Of a stretch of DNA of 64,000 nt, positions 55,217-63,840 are shown piece after piece. The notes below the pieces were generated by a model. That model saw only the letters and a program-made list of their open reading frames with translations. It made no database searches and was not told where the DNA came from. How positions within the stretch are numbered: position 1 is the stretch's first letter; every line of letters begins with the position of its first letter. This DNA comes from Pseudacidovorax sp. RU35E. GTDB taxonomy: Bacteria > Pseudomonadota > Gammaproteobacteria > Burkholderiales > Burkholderiaceae_C. A program made the translations under genes and the position numbers. The stretch lies in NCBI RefSeq assembly GCF_900156165.1, contig NZ_FTMY01000015.1:62001-126000 (forward strand), given 5' to 3'.

Positions 55217-57532
55217 CTACTGCCGGGCCATCTCCACCAGCGCCAGCAGTTCGGGATCGAGGCGCTGCAGCGGATCGAGCTGGTACTCGACGCGGAACAG
55301 CCGCGCGCCCTGCAAGACGAACGGCGACTCGTAGTGGGACACCGGGCTGCCCCGGTCCAGTCCGATGTCCAGGCCCGAGAAGGACACCTGGCTGTTGAAG
55401 CCCAGCATGCGCGTGTCCAGCCGGCCCACCGGCTCGCCGTCCATCAGCAGCGTCACGGTGCGGGTCGAAGGCATGATGGTCAGGCCGATCACCGGCAGAC
55501 GCACGCGCACCCAGGGTCCGAGCCGCATCTGAAGGCCCAGCACGTGGTGGCCTGGCGCGAAGGGCCGCTCCGAGACGATGAGGTGATGGCGCCCGCCGAC
55601 GTTCATGTCGTGCACCAGGTGGCCGTTCTTGAGGTACAGGCTGTAGCCGCAGGTGGCGTCGCCATGCGCGACCAGCACGCCCTTGGCATCGGCGCGGTCG
55701 ATGCGCACGTAGGCCTCGATGCGGTAGTCGCGGCTGCGCACATCGGGTGCCACGTCGTTGGGCAGGTGGCCCATGCCGGCATGCAACACGAAGTGCGTGC
55801 GCGGGCCGTGCACGCGCCGGCCGTTCTCGGCGAAGCGCGGCGCGAAGCGATCGTCCAGCGGCAGCACCTGGTTGGCTTCGGCCTCGCGCCACCACAGGGC
55901 CTTCAACGCTTCGAGGCGCTCGGGATGCACCGCCGCCAGGTCGCGCGTCTCCGAGAAGTCCTCGTCCAGGTGGTAGAGCTCCCACACGTCGGCCTCGAAG
56001 GGCGTGTTGACGGCATGCCAGGCCACGGCCTTCCAGCCTTCGTGCCACAGGCCCCGGTGGCCGAACATCTCGAAGTACTGCGGGCCGCGTCGCCAGGCGG
56101 CGGCGGTATCGCGCAGGCAGGCGGCGAAGCTCTGGCCGGTCATGGGCTGCGCGGCCACGCCCTCCACCTGCGTGGGCGGCGCCAGCTTCAGCAGGTCGAG
56201 CACCGTGGGCGCGAGGTCGCTGACGTGGCAGAAGCCCTTCCACAGCGCGCAGTCGCCGGCGATGCCGCGCGGCCAGGAAACCACCAACGGATCGCGGATG
56301 CCGCCGCCATGCGTGTTCTGCTTGTAGCGCTTGAGCGGCGTATTGGCCGTCATCGCCCAGCCGTAGGGAAAGTTGCTGTGCGTGTCGGGCCCGCCGATGT
56401 CGTCGATGCGCGCGAGCTTGGTCTGCAGCGTCTCCTGCAGCAGGTTGAAGGGGCCCATCGCATTGACCATGCCGAGCGGGCCGCCTTCCTGGCTGGCGCC
56501 GTTGTCGGAGAGCACGAGGATCAGCGTGTCCTCGCGCAGGCCCGCTTCCTCCAGGAAGGCGACCAGCCGCGCCAGGTGCTGGTCGGCATGGTCGAGCATC
56601 GCGGCATAGGCCGCCTGCAGACGGGTGAACAGGCGCTGCTGATCGGGCGGCAGCGTGTCCCAGGCCTCGACGCCAGGGTTGCGCTCGGGCAGTTGCGTGC
56701 CGGGCGGCACCACGCCCATCGCGATCTGCCGCGCCAGGCGGCGGGCGCGCTCCTCGTCCCAGCCGTGGGCGAAGCGGGCGTCGTAGTGCGCGATGAGTTC
56801 GGCCGGCGCCTGGTGCGGCGCGTGGCAGGCGCCCAGCGCCAGGAAGGTGAACCAGGGCTGGCGCGGCCGGTCGGCCTGGTGGTCCGCGATCATGCGGATG
56901 GCCTGCGTGACCAGGTCTTCGGTCAGGTGGTAGCCGCTCTCGAAGGTGCCGGGCGCGGCGATGAGCGTGTTGTCCTGGACCAGCTCCGGGCTGTACTGGT
57001 CGGTCTCGGCATCGAGGAAGCCATAGAAGCGGTCGAAGCCGCGGCGCAGCGGCCAGCCGTCGTAGGGGCCCCCGGGGCCGGTCTCGCTGACCGGCGTGAC
57101 ATGCCACTTGCCGACCATGTAGTTGTTGTAGCCGTGCGGACGCAGCATCTCGGCCAGCGTCGGCGCATCGCGCGCGATCTTGCCGCGGTAGCCCGGGTAG
57201 CCCGAGTCGAAGTTGGCCAGGCAGCCCATGCCCACCGCATGGTGGTTGCGGCCGGTGAGCAGCGAGGCCCGCGTGGTCGAGCACATGGCCGTGGTGTGGA
57301 AGCCGGTGCAGCGCACGCCCTGCCGCGCCAGCGCGTCGATGGCGGGCGTGGCGATGTCCGAGCCGTAGCAGCCGAAGTCGGAGAAGCCGACGTCGTCGAA
57401 CAGCACCACCAGCACATTGGGCGTGCCGGGCGCAGGAAGGGCGGGCTCCGGCCACCAGGGGCGCGACTCGGCCAGGGTGCGGCCGGCATGGCCCTGGTAG
57501 GCGGGGGCTTCGGGCGGTTGGGCTGCGGGCAT
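55217..57532 (-). CDS. Arylsulfatase-family enzyme with atypical active-site motif
   Basis: A 771-residue sulfatase/alkaline phosphatase-superfamily protein. It has NVLVVLFDDVGFSDFGCYGS (metal-binding Asp pair), the catalytic-motif region at C84-S-T-T-R88 followed by ASLLTGRNHH, VGKWHVTP (Lys/His), LSDNGASQEGG (metal Asp/Asn) and a C-terminal beta domain of about 170 residues. The usual formylglycine motif is CxPxR; here Thr replaces Pro. The Cys and Arg are intact. It has no visible signal peptide. It probably hydrolyses sulfate (or phosphate/phosphonate) esters. A GGAG site is present before the ATG. It lies in the TetR-sdsA-GMC-sulfatase-Bug run. Confidence 0.9.
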   Translation of the reverse strand: MPAAQPPEAPAYQGHAGRTLAESRPWWPEPALPAPGTPNVLVVLFDDVGFSDFGCYGSDIATPAIDALARQGVRCTGFHTTAMCSTTRASLLTGRNHHAVGMGCLANFDSGYPGYRGKIARDAPTLAEMLRPHGYNNYMVGKWHVTPVSETGPGGPYDGWPLRRGFDRFYGFLDAETDQYSPELVQDNTLIAAPGTFESGYHLTEDLVTQAIRMIADHQADRPRQPWFTFLALGACHAPHQAPAELIAHYDARFAHGWDEERARRLARQIAMGVVPPGTQLPERNPGVEAWDTLPPDQQRLFTRLQAAYAAMLDHADQHLARLVAFLEEAGLREDTLILVLSDNGASQEGGPLGMVNAMGPFNLLQETLQTKLARIDDIGGPDTHSNFPYGWAMTANTPLKRYKQNTHGGGIRDPLVVSWPRGIAGDCALWKGFCHVSDLAPTVLDLLKLAPPTQVEGVAAQPMTGQSFAACLRDTAAAWRRGPQYFEMFGHRGLWHEGWKAVAWHAVNTPFEADVWELYHLDEDFSETRDLAAVHPERLEALKALWWREAEANQVLPLDDRFAPRFAENGRRVHGPRTHFVLHAGMGHLPNDVAPDVRSRDYRIEAYVRIDRADAKGVLVAHGDATCGYSLYLKNGHLVHDMNVGGRHHLIVSERPFAPGHHVLGLQMRLGPWVRVRLPVIGLTIMPSTRTVTLLMDGEPVGRLDTRMLGFNSQVSFSGLDIGLDRGSPVSHYESPFVLQGARLFRVEYQLDPLQRLDPELLALVEMARQ

Positions 57533-57609
57533 GGCGGGCTCCTGGGTTTCGGTGCTGGGGGCGGAAGGCGGGATGCGGCGAGCGCGTGTGACTTGCGCCT
57601 GCGTGCGAC

Positions 57610-59286
57610 CTACGCGGCGGCGAGGGCGGCGGTCTCCGCCGCAGGCGTCGGGGCGGGCGTCGCAGCCGGCGTGGACCGGCCCCGGATCAGGTCGGCCGCC
57701 TTCTCCGCCAGCATGTAGGTCGGCGCATTGGTGTTGCCGCCGATCAGCCGGGGCATGACCGAGGCATCGACGACGCGCAGGCCGTCCAGGCCGCGCACGC
57801 GCAGTTGGGGGTCGGTGACGGCCTGCGCGTCCTGCCCCATGCGGCAGGTGCCGACGGGGTGGTAGATGGTGTCGGCCGTGGCGCGGATGTAGGCCTCCAC
57901 GCCCATGCGGTCTGACGGGTCCGGTTCGGCGCGGCCGGGGATGCCGCGCACGTCGGCGAAGGCCGGCGCCGCCAGGATGCGGCGGCAGATGCGGTAGGCC
58001 TCGACCATGGCCGCCATGTCCTGCGGATCGGACAGGAAGGCCGGGTCGATGCGCGGCGCCGCATGCGGGTCGGCACTGTGCAGGCCCACGGTGCCGCGCG
58101 AGGCCGGCCGCAGCACGCAGGCATGCAGGCCGTAGCCATGGCCGGGCATCTGGCGGCGGCCATGGTCCTGCACCTGGGCGCGCGAGAAGTGCAGGCCGAT
58201 GTCGGGCCGCGCCAGCCCGGACCGGCTGCACAGGAAGGCGCCGGATTCGTTGAAGTTGGTGGAGAAGCAGCCCTCGCGCTGGCTGCGCCAGCGGCCCCAG
58301 TGCTGGAACAGCGAGACCAGCCCACGCGGCGTGCGGCCGAAGAGCTCCAGGTCGAACCAGCGCCGCGAGAGCACGCAGTCCAGGTGGTCCTGCAGGTTGC
58401 GGCCCACGCCCGGCAGCGCATGGCGCACGGCGATACCCAGCGACTGCAGTTCATCGACCGGGCCGATGCCCGAGAGCATCAGCAGCTGCGGACTGCCGAA
58501 GGCTCCCGCACACAGCAGCGTCTCGGCGCGCGCCATCAGGCTGCGGCGCTGGCCGTCGACCGACACGTCCACGCCGGTCACCCGCCGCCCTTCCATGCGC
58601 AGGCCGAGCGCGTGGGCGCCGGTGATCACGCGCAGGTTCGGCCGGCTACGTGCGGGCGCCAGGTAGGCCCGCTGCGCATTCCAGCGTTCGCCGCCGTTCT
58701 GCGTGACCTGGAACCAGCCCACGCCCTCCTGCCGCTCGCCGTTGAAGTCGGGGTTGATGGCGTAGCCGCATTGCGCGCCGGCATCCAGGAAGCGCTGGTT
58801 GAAGGCGGCGGGCGAGCGGATGTCGGAGACCTTGAGCGGCCCGTCGGTCGCATGCAGCGCGGAAGCCGGCAGCGACGTGTTGCCCTCGCTGCGCAGGAAG
58901 TACGGCAGCACCTCCTGCCAGCTCCAGCCGGTGCAGCCCAACGCCGCCCACTCGTCGTAGTCGGCGGGATGGCCGCGCACGTAGATCATGGCGTTGATCG
59001 ACGAGCTGCCGCCCAGCACCTTGCCGCGCGGCTGGTAGCCGCAGCGGCCGCCCAGGCCCGGCTGCGGCTCGGTCTCGAAGGCCCAGTTCATGCGCCGCGT
59101 GGGCACGGTGCCGATCAGGCCCATGGGCACGGTCACCCAGCCGCTGGCGTCGCTGCCGCCGGCTTCGAGCAGCGCGACGGTGACGCGCGGGTCCTCGCTC
59201 AGCCGGCCCGCCAGCGTGCAGCCGGCGGTGCCGCCGCCGACGATGACGTAGTCGAAGTGCTCTTCCGGGTTGTTGTTCTTGGGCAT
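57610..59286 (-). CDS. GMC-family FAD oxidoreductase (choline dehydrogenase-like)
   Basis: A 558-residue flavoprotein. The FAD motif is YVIVGGGTAGCTLAGRLSED (residues 12-31), with LLEAGGSDAS, the GMC signature GGSSSINAMIYVRGHPADYD, the second signature AGAFGSPQLLMLSGIG, and the C-terminal catalytic HPVGTCRMG and GGNTNAPTYMLAEKAADLI. Such enzymes oxidise alcohols to aldehydes. In this locus it would suit oxidation of the alcohol left by sulfate-ester hydrolysis. An Ala/Pro-rich tail ends the protein. I chose the ATG at 59284-59286, just before the FAD motif. Confidence 0.93.
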   Translation of the reverse strand: MPKNNNPEEHFDYVIVGGGTAGCTLAGRLSEDPRVTVALLEAGGSDASGWVTVPMGLIGTVPTRRMNWAFETEPQPGLGGRCGYQPRGKVLGGSSSINAMIYVRGHPADYDEWAALGCTGWSWQEVLPYFLRSEGNTSLPASALHATDGPLKVSDIRSPAAFNQRFLDAGAQCGYAINPDFNGERQEGVGWFQVTQNGGERWNAQRAYLAPARSRPNLRVITGAHALGLRMEGRRVTGVDVSVDGQRRSLMARAETLLCAGAFGSPQLLMLSGIGPVDELQSLGIAVRHALPGVGRNLQDHLDCVLSRRWFDLELFGRTPRGLVSLFQHWGRWRSQREGCFSTNFNESGAFLCSRSGLARPDIGLHFSRAQVQDHGRRQMPGHGYGLHACVLRPASRGTVGLHSADPHAAPRIDPAFLSDPQDMAAMVEAYRICRRILAAPAFADVRGIPGRAEPDPSDRMGVEAYIRATADTIYHPVGTCRMGQDAQAVTDPQLRVRGLDGLRVVDASVMPRLIGGNTNAPTYMLAEKAADLIRGRSTPAATPAPTPAAETAALAAA

Positions 59287-59382
59287 GGCGCGTCTCCTGA
59301 ACGCTGGAAGGAATCGGAGCCTGGGCGCGGGGTCGGTCGCCACCCGCTGTGCGCGGCGACCTCCCGCGCAGCCGTCGGTCAG

Positions 59383-61296
59383 TCAGTCGGGCCAGCGGGC
59401 CGCGTCGACCACCGGGAAGCTGCCGCTGAAGTTGTCGAGCAGGCCGAAGAAGCGCGGCAGCAGGCTGGCATCACCGCGCAGTTGAGCCTCGCCGGCGCCT
59501 ACCAGCTCCGGCAGCGTCTGCTGGCGCGCCAGCAGGGCATTGAGGGCACGGCGCGGCAGCGTCAGGTGCACGTCGCAGGGCGCCTCGGCCGAGGGCACGC
59601 GGATCGGGCTCAGCGCGCCGTTGGACAGCTCCAGCCGCCAGTGCTCGCCGCTGTCGACCAGATGCAGGCCCACCACGCAGGCCAGCTCGCCGGCGCGCGG
59701 TGCGTTCAGGCGCACGGCCAACGCGTCGAAGAGCAGGCCGTTGCCCAGCGCCGCCAGCATGGCGCTGCCGCCGGGCACGGCCGGCGCGGCGGGCGGGCCC
59801 TCGCGGTATTCGCGCGCGCCCAGCAGGAAGGCATTGCGCCAGGTGGCGGATTCGGCGGCGAAGCCCATCTGCTCCAGCGCCTCGGCGGCCAGCGCGCGGG
59901 CGCCGGCATGGTCCGGGTGCGCATAGACGGCATGTTTCATCACCTCGGCCACCCAGCGGTAGTCGCCACGATCCAGGTCTTCGCGCGCCCGCTCGACCAG
60001 CGCGTCGATGCCGCCCATGTAGCGCACATAGCGTTCGGCGGCCGCCACCGGCGGATGCGCATGCAGGTTGGCCGGATGGGCGTCGTACCAGGACAGGTAG
60101 TGCTGGTAGATGGCCTTCACGTTGTGCGAGACGGTGCCGTAGAAGCCGCGCGCATGCCAGCGCCGCGCCAGCGGGCCCGGCATGGTCAGCCCCTCGGCGA
60201 TCTCGGCCGACTTGAGGCCGTGACTCATCAGCCGCACGGTCTGGTCGTGCAGCCAGCGGTACAGATCGCGCTGCTCGCGCAGGAAGCCCTGCACCCGGTC
60301 CTGGCCCCAGGTGGGCCAGTGGTGCTGGGCCAGGGCAACGTCGCTGCGGTCGCCCCAGCGCTGCAAGGCCTGGTGCAGGTACTTGGACCAGGCGAGCGAA
60401 TCGCGCACCTTGGCGCCGCGCAGCGGGCAGAGGTTGTGCAGCGTGCGCGTGGCGTTCTCGGCCAGGTTGAGGGCGCGCTCGCCAGGAAAGTAGAAGTGCA
60501 TCTCGGCCGGCGCTTCGGTGTCGGGCGCCAGCTGGAACTCGATGGCCACGCCGTCGATGGTGTGGGCCTCGACGTCCTGCACGATCTCCCAGGTGGGCGC
60601 GATCAGCGAGGGCCGGCCGCGCGGCAGGCTCTTGCCCAGACCGGCATCCACCTGGCCGTCGGCGCCCACCGGCAGCGTGTGGCCGAACTGGAACTGCGCC
60701 CGCCGCGCCATGGCGACGCCGCCGATCACGTTCTCGGCCACCGCGTGGTGCATGAAGCCCACCGGCGCGATCACCTGCACACGGCCGGCATCCACGTCCT
60801 TCTGCGAGACGAGGCCGGCGACGCCGCCGAAATGGTCGCTGTGGCTGTGGCTGTAGATCACCGTGTGCAGCGGCCGTCGGCCCTCGGGGTCGCACAGGCG
60901 GCGGTACAGGCGCAGCGCGGCGGCGGCGGTCTCGGGCACGGTGAGTGCGTCGAGGGCGATCAGGCCCTCGTCGCCCTCGATGAAGGTGATGTTGGCCAGG
61001 TCGTAGCCCCGCACCTGGAAGATCCGCGGCGTGACCTGGAAGAGGCCGTGGATGCGGTTGAGCCGCGCCTGGCGCCAGAGGGCCGGGTTGACGGTGGGCG
61101 CGGGCGTCTCGTCGTCGAGGAAGGCGTAGGGGCGCAGGCTCCAGACGGACGCGCCGGAGACGCCGGCCACCTCGGCCTCGTCGTCGCTGCCGAGAAAGCC
61201 ACGCCGGGCGTCGTCGAAGTCCTCGCCGTCCTCCGGCGGCGCACCGGCCGCGGCCAGGCGCTGGAGGTCGAGGGTGGGGCCGTAGGCGGTCTTCAT
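59383..61296 (-). CDS. Alkyl/aryl-sulfatase, SdsA1/BDS1-like (metallo-beta-lactamase fold)
   Basis: A 637-residue class III sulfatase. The zinc-binding motif is SHSHSDHFGG (residues about 149-158); further ligand regions are ENATRTLHNLCPLRGAKVRD and HHWPTWGQDRVQ. A helical dimerisation part (SHNVKAIYQHYLSWYDAHPA) and a C-terminal SCP2-like domain follow, as in SdsA1, which hydrolyses alkyl sulfates such as SDS to alcohol and sulfate. No signal peptide is seen, so it is likely cytoplasmic, unlike secreted SdsA1. Its ATG overlaps the stop of the TetR gene (ATGA). Confidence 0.94.
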   Translation of the reverse strand: MKTAYGPTLDLQRLAAAGAPPEDGEDFDDARRGFLGSDDEAEVAGVSGASVWSLRPYAFLDDETPAPTVNPALWRQARLNRIHGLFQVTPRIFQVRGYDLANITFIEGDEGLIALDALTVPETAAAALRLYRRLCDPEGRRPLHTVIYSHSHSDHFGGVAGLVSQKDVDAGRVQVIAPVGFMHHAVAENVIGGVAMARRAQFQFGHTLPVGADGQVDAGLGKSLPRGRPSLIAPTWEIVQDVEAHTIDGVAIEFQLAPDTEAPAEMHFYFPGERALNLAENATRTLHNLCPLRGAKVRDSLAWSKYLHQALQRWGDRSDVALAQHHWPTWGQDRVQGFLREQRDLYRWLHDQTVRLMSHGLKSAEIAEGLTMPGPLARRWHARGFYGTVSHNVKAIYQHYLSWYDAHPANLHAHPPVAAAERYVRYMGGIDALVERAREDLDRGDYRWVAEVMKHAVYAHPDHAGARALAAEALEQMGFAAESATWRNAFLLGAREYREGPPAAPAVPGGSAMLAALGNGLLFDALAVRLNAPRAGELACVVGLHLVDSGEHWRLELSNGALSPIRVPSAEAPCDVHLTLPRRALNALLARQQTLPELVGAGEAQLRGDASLLPRFFGLLDNFSGSFPVVDAARWPD

Positions 61297-61982
61297 GGCT
61301 GGGTATCCGGGTGGGCGGGCACGATGCCCAGGTAGGCGCCGAGCGCCTCGGCGGTCTGCGTGACCACGGCGGCTTCGTCCAGGCGGACGGGCCCCGGGTC
61401 GGTGAGCACGGCGCTGACCAGCAGCCCGTGCAGCATCTGGTGGGCGAAGCCCAGGCGCGCGGCGGCGGCCTCGCCCTGCCATTGCGGCCAGCGCGCCATG
61501 GCCGCCACCAGCCGTCCGCGCGTGACCAGCCGCAGCTGCGCCAGCGGATGCGCCGTGTTGGCATCGCGCGGCTGCTGCTGGGTCTGCCCCAGCGCCGCGG
61601 CATAGAGCCCGCGGTGCAGCCGGAAGGAATGGACCATCAGCCCGACCCAGGCCTGGAGGAACTGGGCCGGCGTCTCGCCCTCGCGCTCCGGCGCGGCGTG
61701 GAAGGCGTCGAGCCGCTGTTGCAGCACCTCTGCCAGCAACTGCTGCAGCACGGCGAAGTAGGCCTCCTTGTTGTGGAAGCGTGTGTAGAAGGTGCCGACC
61801 GAGCACCCGATGGCCTGGGCGATGTCGCTGACCGTCACCTCGGACCAGCGGCGCGTCGCAGTCAACTGCAGCCCGGCTTCGATCAGCGCCTGCTGCCGCT
61901 CCTGGCCGCGCGGACGCTTGGGCGCGACGGCATGTTGCGCCGGCAGCGTGCCGGCGGCTTTCTGGACAAGTTCTTCCTGCAT
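61293..61982 (-). CDS. TetR/AcrR-family regulator of the sulfate-ester locus
   Basis: A 229-residue regulator. The N-terminal DNA-binding domain (about residues 25-75) has the helix-turn-helix VSDIAQAIGCSVGTFYTRFHNKE; the C-terminal ligand domain is helical. Its stop overlaps the start of the sdsA-like gene, so repressor and enzyme are probably made from one mRNA. A 28-bp palindrome 7 bp upstream of its ATG is the obvious operator and would give autoregulation. The ligand is not known; an alkyl sulfate or the alcohol is possible. A TTG one codon upstream is an alternative start. Confidence 0.93.
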   Translation of the reverse strand: MQEELVQKAAGTLPAQHAVAPKRPRGQERQQALIEAGLQLTATRRWSEVTVSDIAQAIGCSVGTFYTRFHNKEAYFAVLQQLLAEVLQQRLDAFHAAPEREGETPAQFLQAWVGLMVHSFRLHRGLYAAALGQTQQQPRDANTAHPLAQLRLVTRGRLVAAMARWPQWQGEAAAARLGFAHQMLHGLLVSAVLTDPGPVRLDEAAVVTQTAEALGAYLGIVPAHPDTQP

Positions 61983-61988
61983 CAACTC

Positions 61989-62016
61989 AACATGAACATG
62001 AATTCATATTCATGTT
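61989..62016. promoter_or_regulatory. 28-bp palindromic operator of the TetR gene
   Basis: A near-perfect inverted repeat centred on GAATTC: left half AACATGAACATGAA, right half TTCATATTCATGTT, one mismatched position per half. It is AT-rich in a GC-rich region and 7 bp upstream of the TetR ATG, where a TetR dimer pair would block transcription. Confidence 0.75.
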
Positions 62017-62077
62017 ATGAGTTGGACGAGGCCCCGAAAAGCTCGGGCTTACCCGCAGGAAATTGAGCGAAACGGGA

Positions 62078-62353
62078 TCAGCGCCCGCCGCGCAGGAGCG
62101 CCCACTGGACAGTCCCGGCGACCACCACGAGTGCGGCGTAGGTGGCCATGCGCCCATCGTGGTCCGTCAGCATCAGTCCACCGAGCAGCGTCGCGGCGCC
62201 AGCGCCCGTGGTGAGGGCCACCTGCTTCCACAGCGGCACGCGCAGCGAGCGTGCGCGTTGCAGCACGCGCAAACCCAGGGCCAGCAACGCCGCCACGACC
62301 ACGGCAGGCGCCACGAAATTGAGCAGGTGATCGAGAAACTGGAGGGGAGACAT
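62078..62353 (-). CDS. Small membrane protein beside hemA, function unknown
   Basis: A 91-residue protein with about three hydrophobic helices (residues about 8-30, 42-58 and 65-84) starting MSPLQFLDHLLNFVAPAVVV and ending ALLRGGR. No known domain is recognisable. It is divergent from hemA and upstream of the TetR gene. The ATG at 62351-62353 was chosen because the hydrophobic region begins there; the longer upstream frame is Arg-rich and overlaps hemA. It could be a conserved unknown of this group. Confidence 0.65.
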   Translation of the reverse strand: MSPLQFLDHLLNFVAPAVVVAALLALGLRVLQRARSLRVPLWKQVALTTGAGAATLLGGLMLTDHDGRMATYAALVVVAGTVQWALLRGGR

Positions 62354-62430
62354 GCGCCGCGATGCGTCCGGCAATGACTGCGATAGGAGGGTTTGCTGCA
62401 GTGCAGGGCGCCGAGGAGGGGCGCAAATTT

Positions 62431-62436
62431 TATAAT
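62431..62436 (+). promoter_or_regulatory. Candidate -10 box for hemA
   Basis: Consensus TATAAT, 8 bp before the hemA ATG (62445). A transcript begun at the usual distance would start at or just before the ATG, with essentially no leader. No -35 hexamer at 17 bp. Confidence 0.5.
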
Positions 62437-62444
62437 GCGCGGTT

Positions 62445-63731
62445 ATGGCAGTCTGGGCACTCGGCTTGAACCACACGACCGCGCCGCTCGACCTGCGCGG
62501 CCGCTTCGCGTTTGCCGTCGACCAGATCGCGCCCACCCTGCAGAGTCTGCGCAGCGCCGTGGGCCTGCGCGGCCATCCGCCGGTGGAGGCCGCCATCCTC
62601 TCCACCTGCAACCGCACCGAGATCTACTGCGCTGCCGACCGGCCTGCACTGGAGCACACGGTCGACTGGCTGGCCGGCAGCGGCGGCGTCTCGCCGGCCC
62701 TGCTTCGCTCCCACACCTACACGCTCACCGACGGCCAGGCCGCGCGCCATGCCTTCCGGGTGGCCAGCGGCCTCGACTCCATGGTGCTCGGCGAGGCCCA
62801 GATCCTGGGCCAGATGAAGGACGCCATCCGCGCCGCCGAGACGGCCGGCGCGCTGGGCACCACGCTCAACCAGCTGTTCCAGCGCTCCTTCGCCGTCGCC
62901 AAGGAAGTGCGCACCTCCACCGAGATCGGCGCCCATTCCATCAGCATGGCCGCCGCCGCCGTGCGCCTGGCCGGCCAGCTCTTCGAGGACCTGCGTGAGA
63001 CCCGGGTGCTCTTCGTCGGCGCCGGCGAAATGATCGACCTGGCCGCCACGCATTTCGCCGCGCGCCAACCCGCCAGCATCGTCATCGCCAACCGCACGCT
63101 CGAGCGCGGCGAGAAGCTCGCCAGCCGCCTGGGCGGCGAGGCCATGCGCCTGGCCGACCTGCCCGGCCGCCTGGCCGAGTTCGACATCGTGGTCAGCTGC
63201 ACCGCCAGCACCCTGCCGCTGATCGGCCTGGGTGCCGTGGAGCGAGCGCTCAAGGTGCGCAAGCACCGGCCCATGTTCATGGTCGATCTGGCGGTGCCGC
63301 GCGACATCGAGCCCGAGGTCAAGGCGCTGGAAGATGTCTACCTCTACACCGTGGACGACCTCGCCCACGTGGTGCGCCAGGGCGAGGCCAGCCGCCAGGC
63401 CGCCGTCGCCCAGGCCGAGGCCATCATCGACGCCGGGGTGCAGAACTTCCTGCACTGGATGGACCAGCGCAGCAGCGTGCCGCTGATCCAGCAGCTGCAG
63501 GCCCAGGCCGATGCCTGGCGCGCAGCCGAGCTGGCCCGCGCCCGCCGGCAGCTCGCCCGGGGCGACGACGTCGAGGCGGTGTTGGAGGCCCTGTCGCGCG
63601 GCCTCACGCAGAAGATGCTGCACGGCGCCCTGGCCGAACTGCACGCCGGCGACGCCACCCACCGCGAGCAGACCGCGCAGACGGTGAGCCGGCTCTTCCT
63701 GCGCAACGGCGACCCGCGCCGAGACAACTAG
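62445..63731 (+). CDS. hemA: Glutamyl-tRNA reductase
   Basis: A 428-residue enzyme that reduces glutamyl-tRNA to glutamate-1-semialdehyde, first step of C5-pathway tetrapyrrole synthesis. Catalytic Cys55 is in [25 protein letters not shown] at the N-terminus, [17 protein letters not shown] (NADPH domain) and the C-terminal dimerisation helix are present. It lies before prfA, an order shared with many bacteria. It is a source of haem for the oxidase encoded at the left end of the window, although not linked to it. Confidence 0.97.
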   Translation: MAVWALGLNHTTAPLDLRGRFAFAVDQIAPTLQSLRSAVGLRGHPPVEAAILSTCNRTEIYCAADRPALEHTVDWLAGSGGVSPALLRSHTYTLTDGQAARHAFRVASGLDSMVLGEAQILGQMKDAIRAAETAGALGTTLNQLFQRSFAVAKEVRTSTEIGAHSISMAAAAVRLAGQLFEDLRETRVLFVGAGEMIDLAATHFAARQPASIVIANRTLERGEKLASRLGGEAMRLADLPGRLAEFDIVVSCTASTLPLIGLGAVERALKVRKHRPMFMVDLAVPRDIEPEVKALEDVYLYTVDDLAHVVRQGEASRQAAVAQAEAIIDAGVQNFLHWMDQRSSVPLIQQLQAQADAWRAAELARARRQLARGDDVEAVLEALSRGLTQKMLHGALAELHAGDATHREQTAQTVSRLFLRNGDPRRDN

Positions 63732-63840
63732 CGACGCTCGCTCCCTGCAGCCTCCTCTGCACCGGGGCTGTTCCCTTCCGCCGCGCAACCGCCTTGCGCC
63801 GCCCTGGCCGCACGGCCCCGTTCCCCCTTCCGCTTCGCCC

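Noticed and set aside
58063-61335. A plus-strand open frame of about 1090 codons opposite the GMC and alkylsulfatase genes
   Set aside because: Antisense to two well-supported enzymes, low complexity, no domain; judged non-coding.
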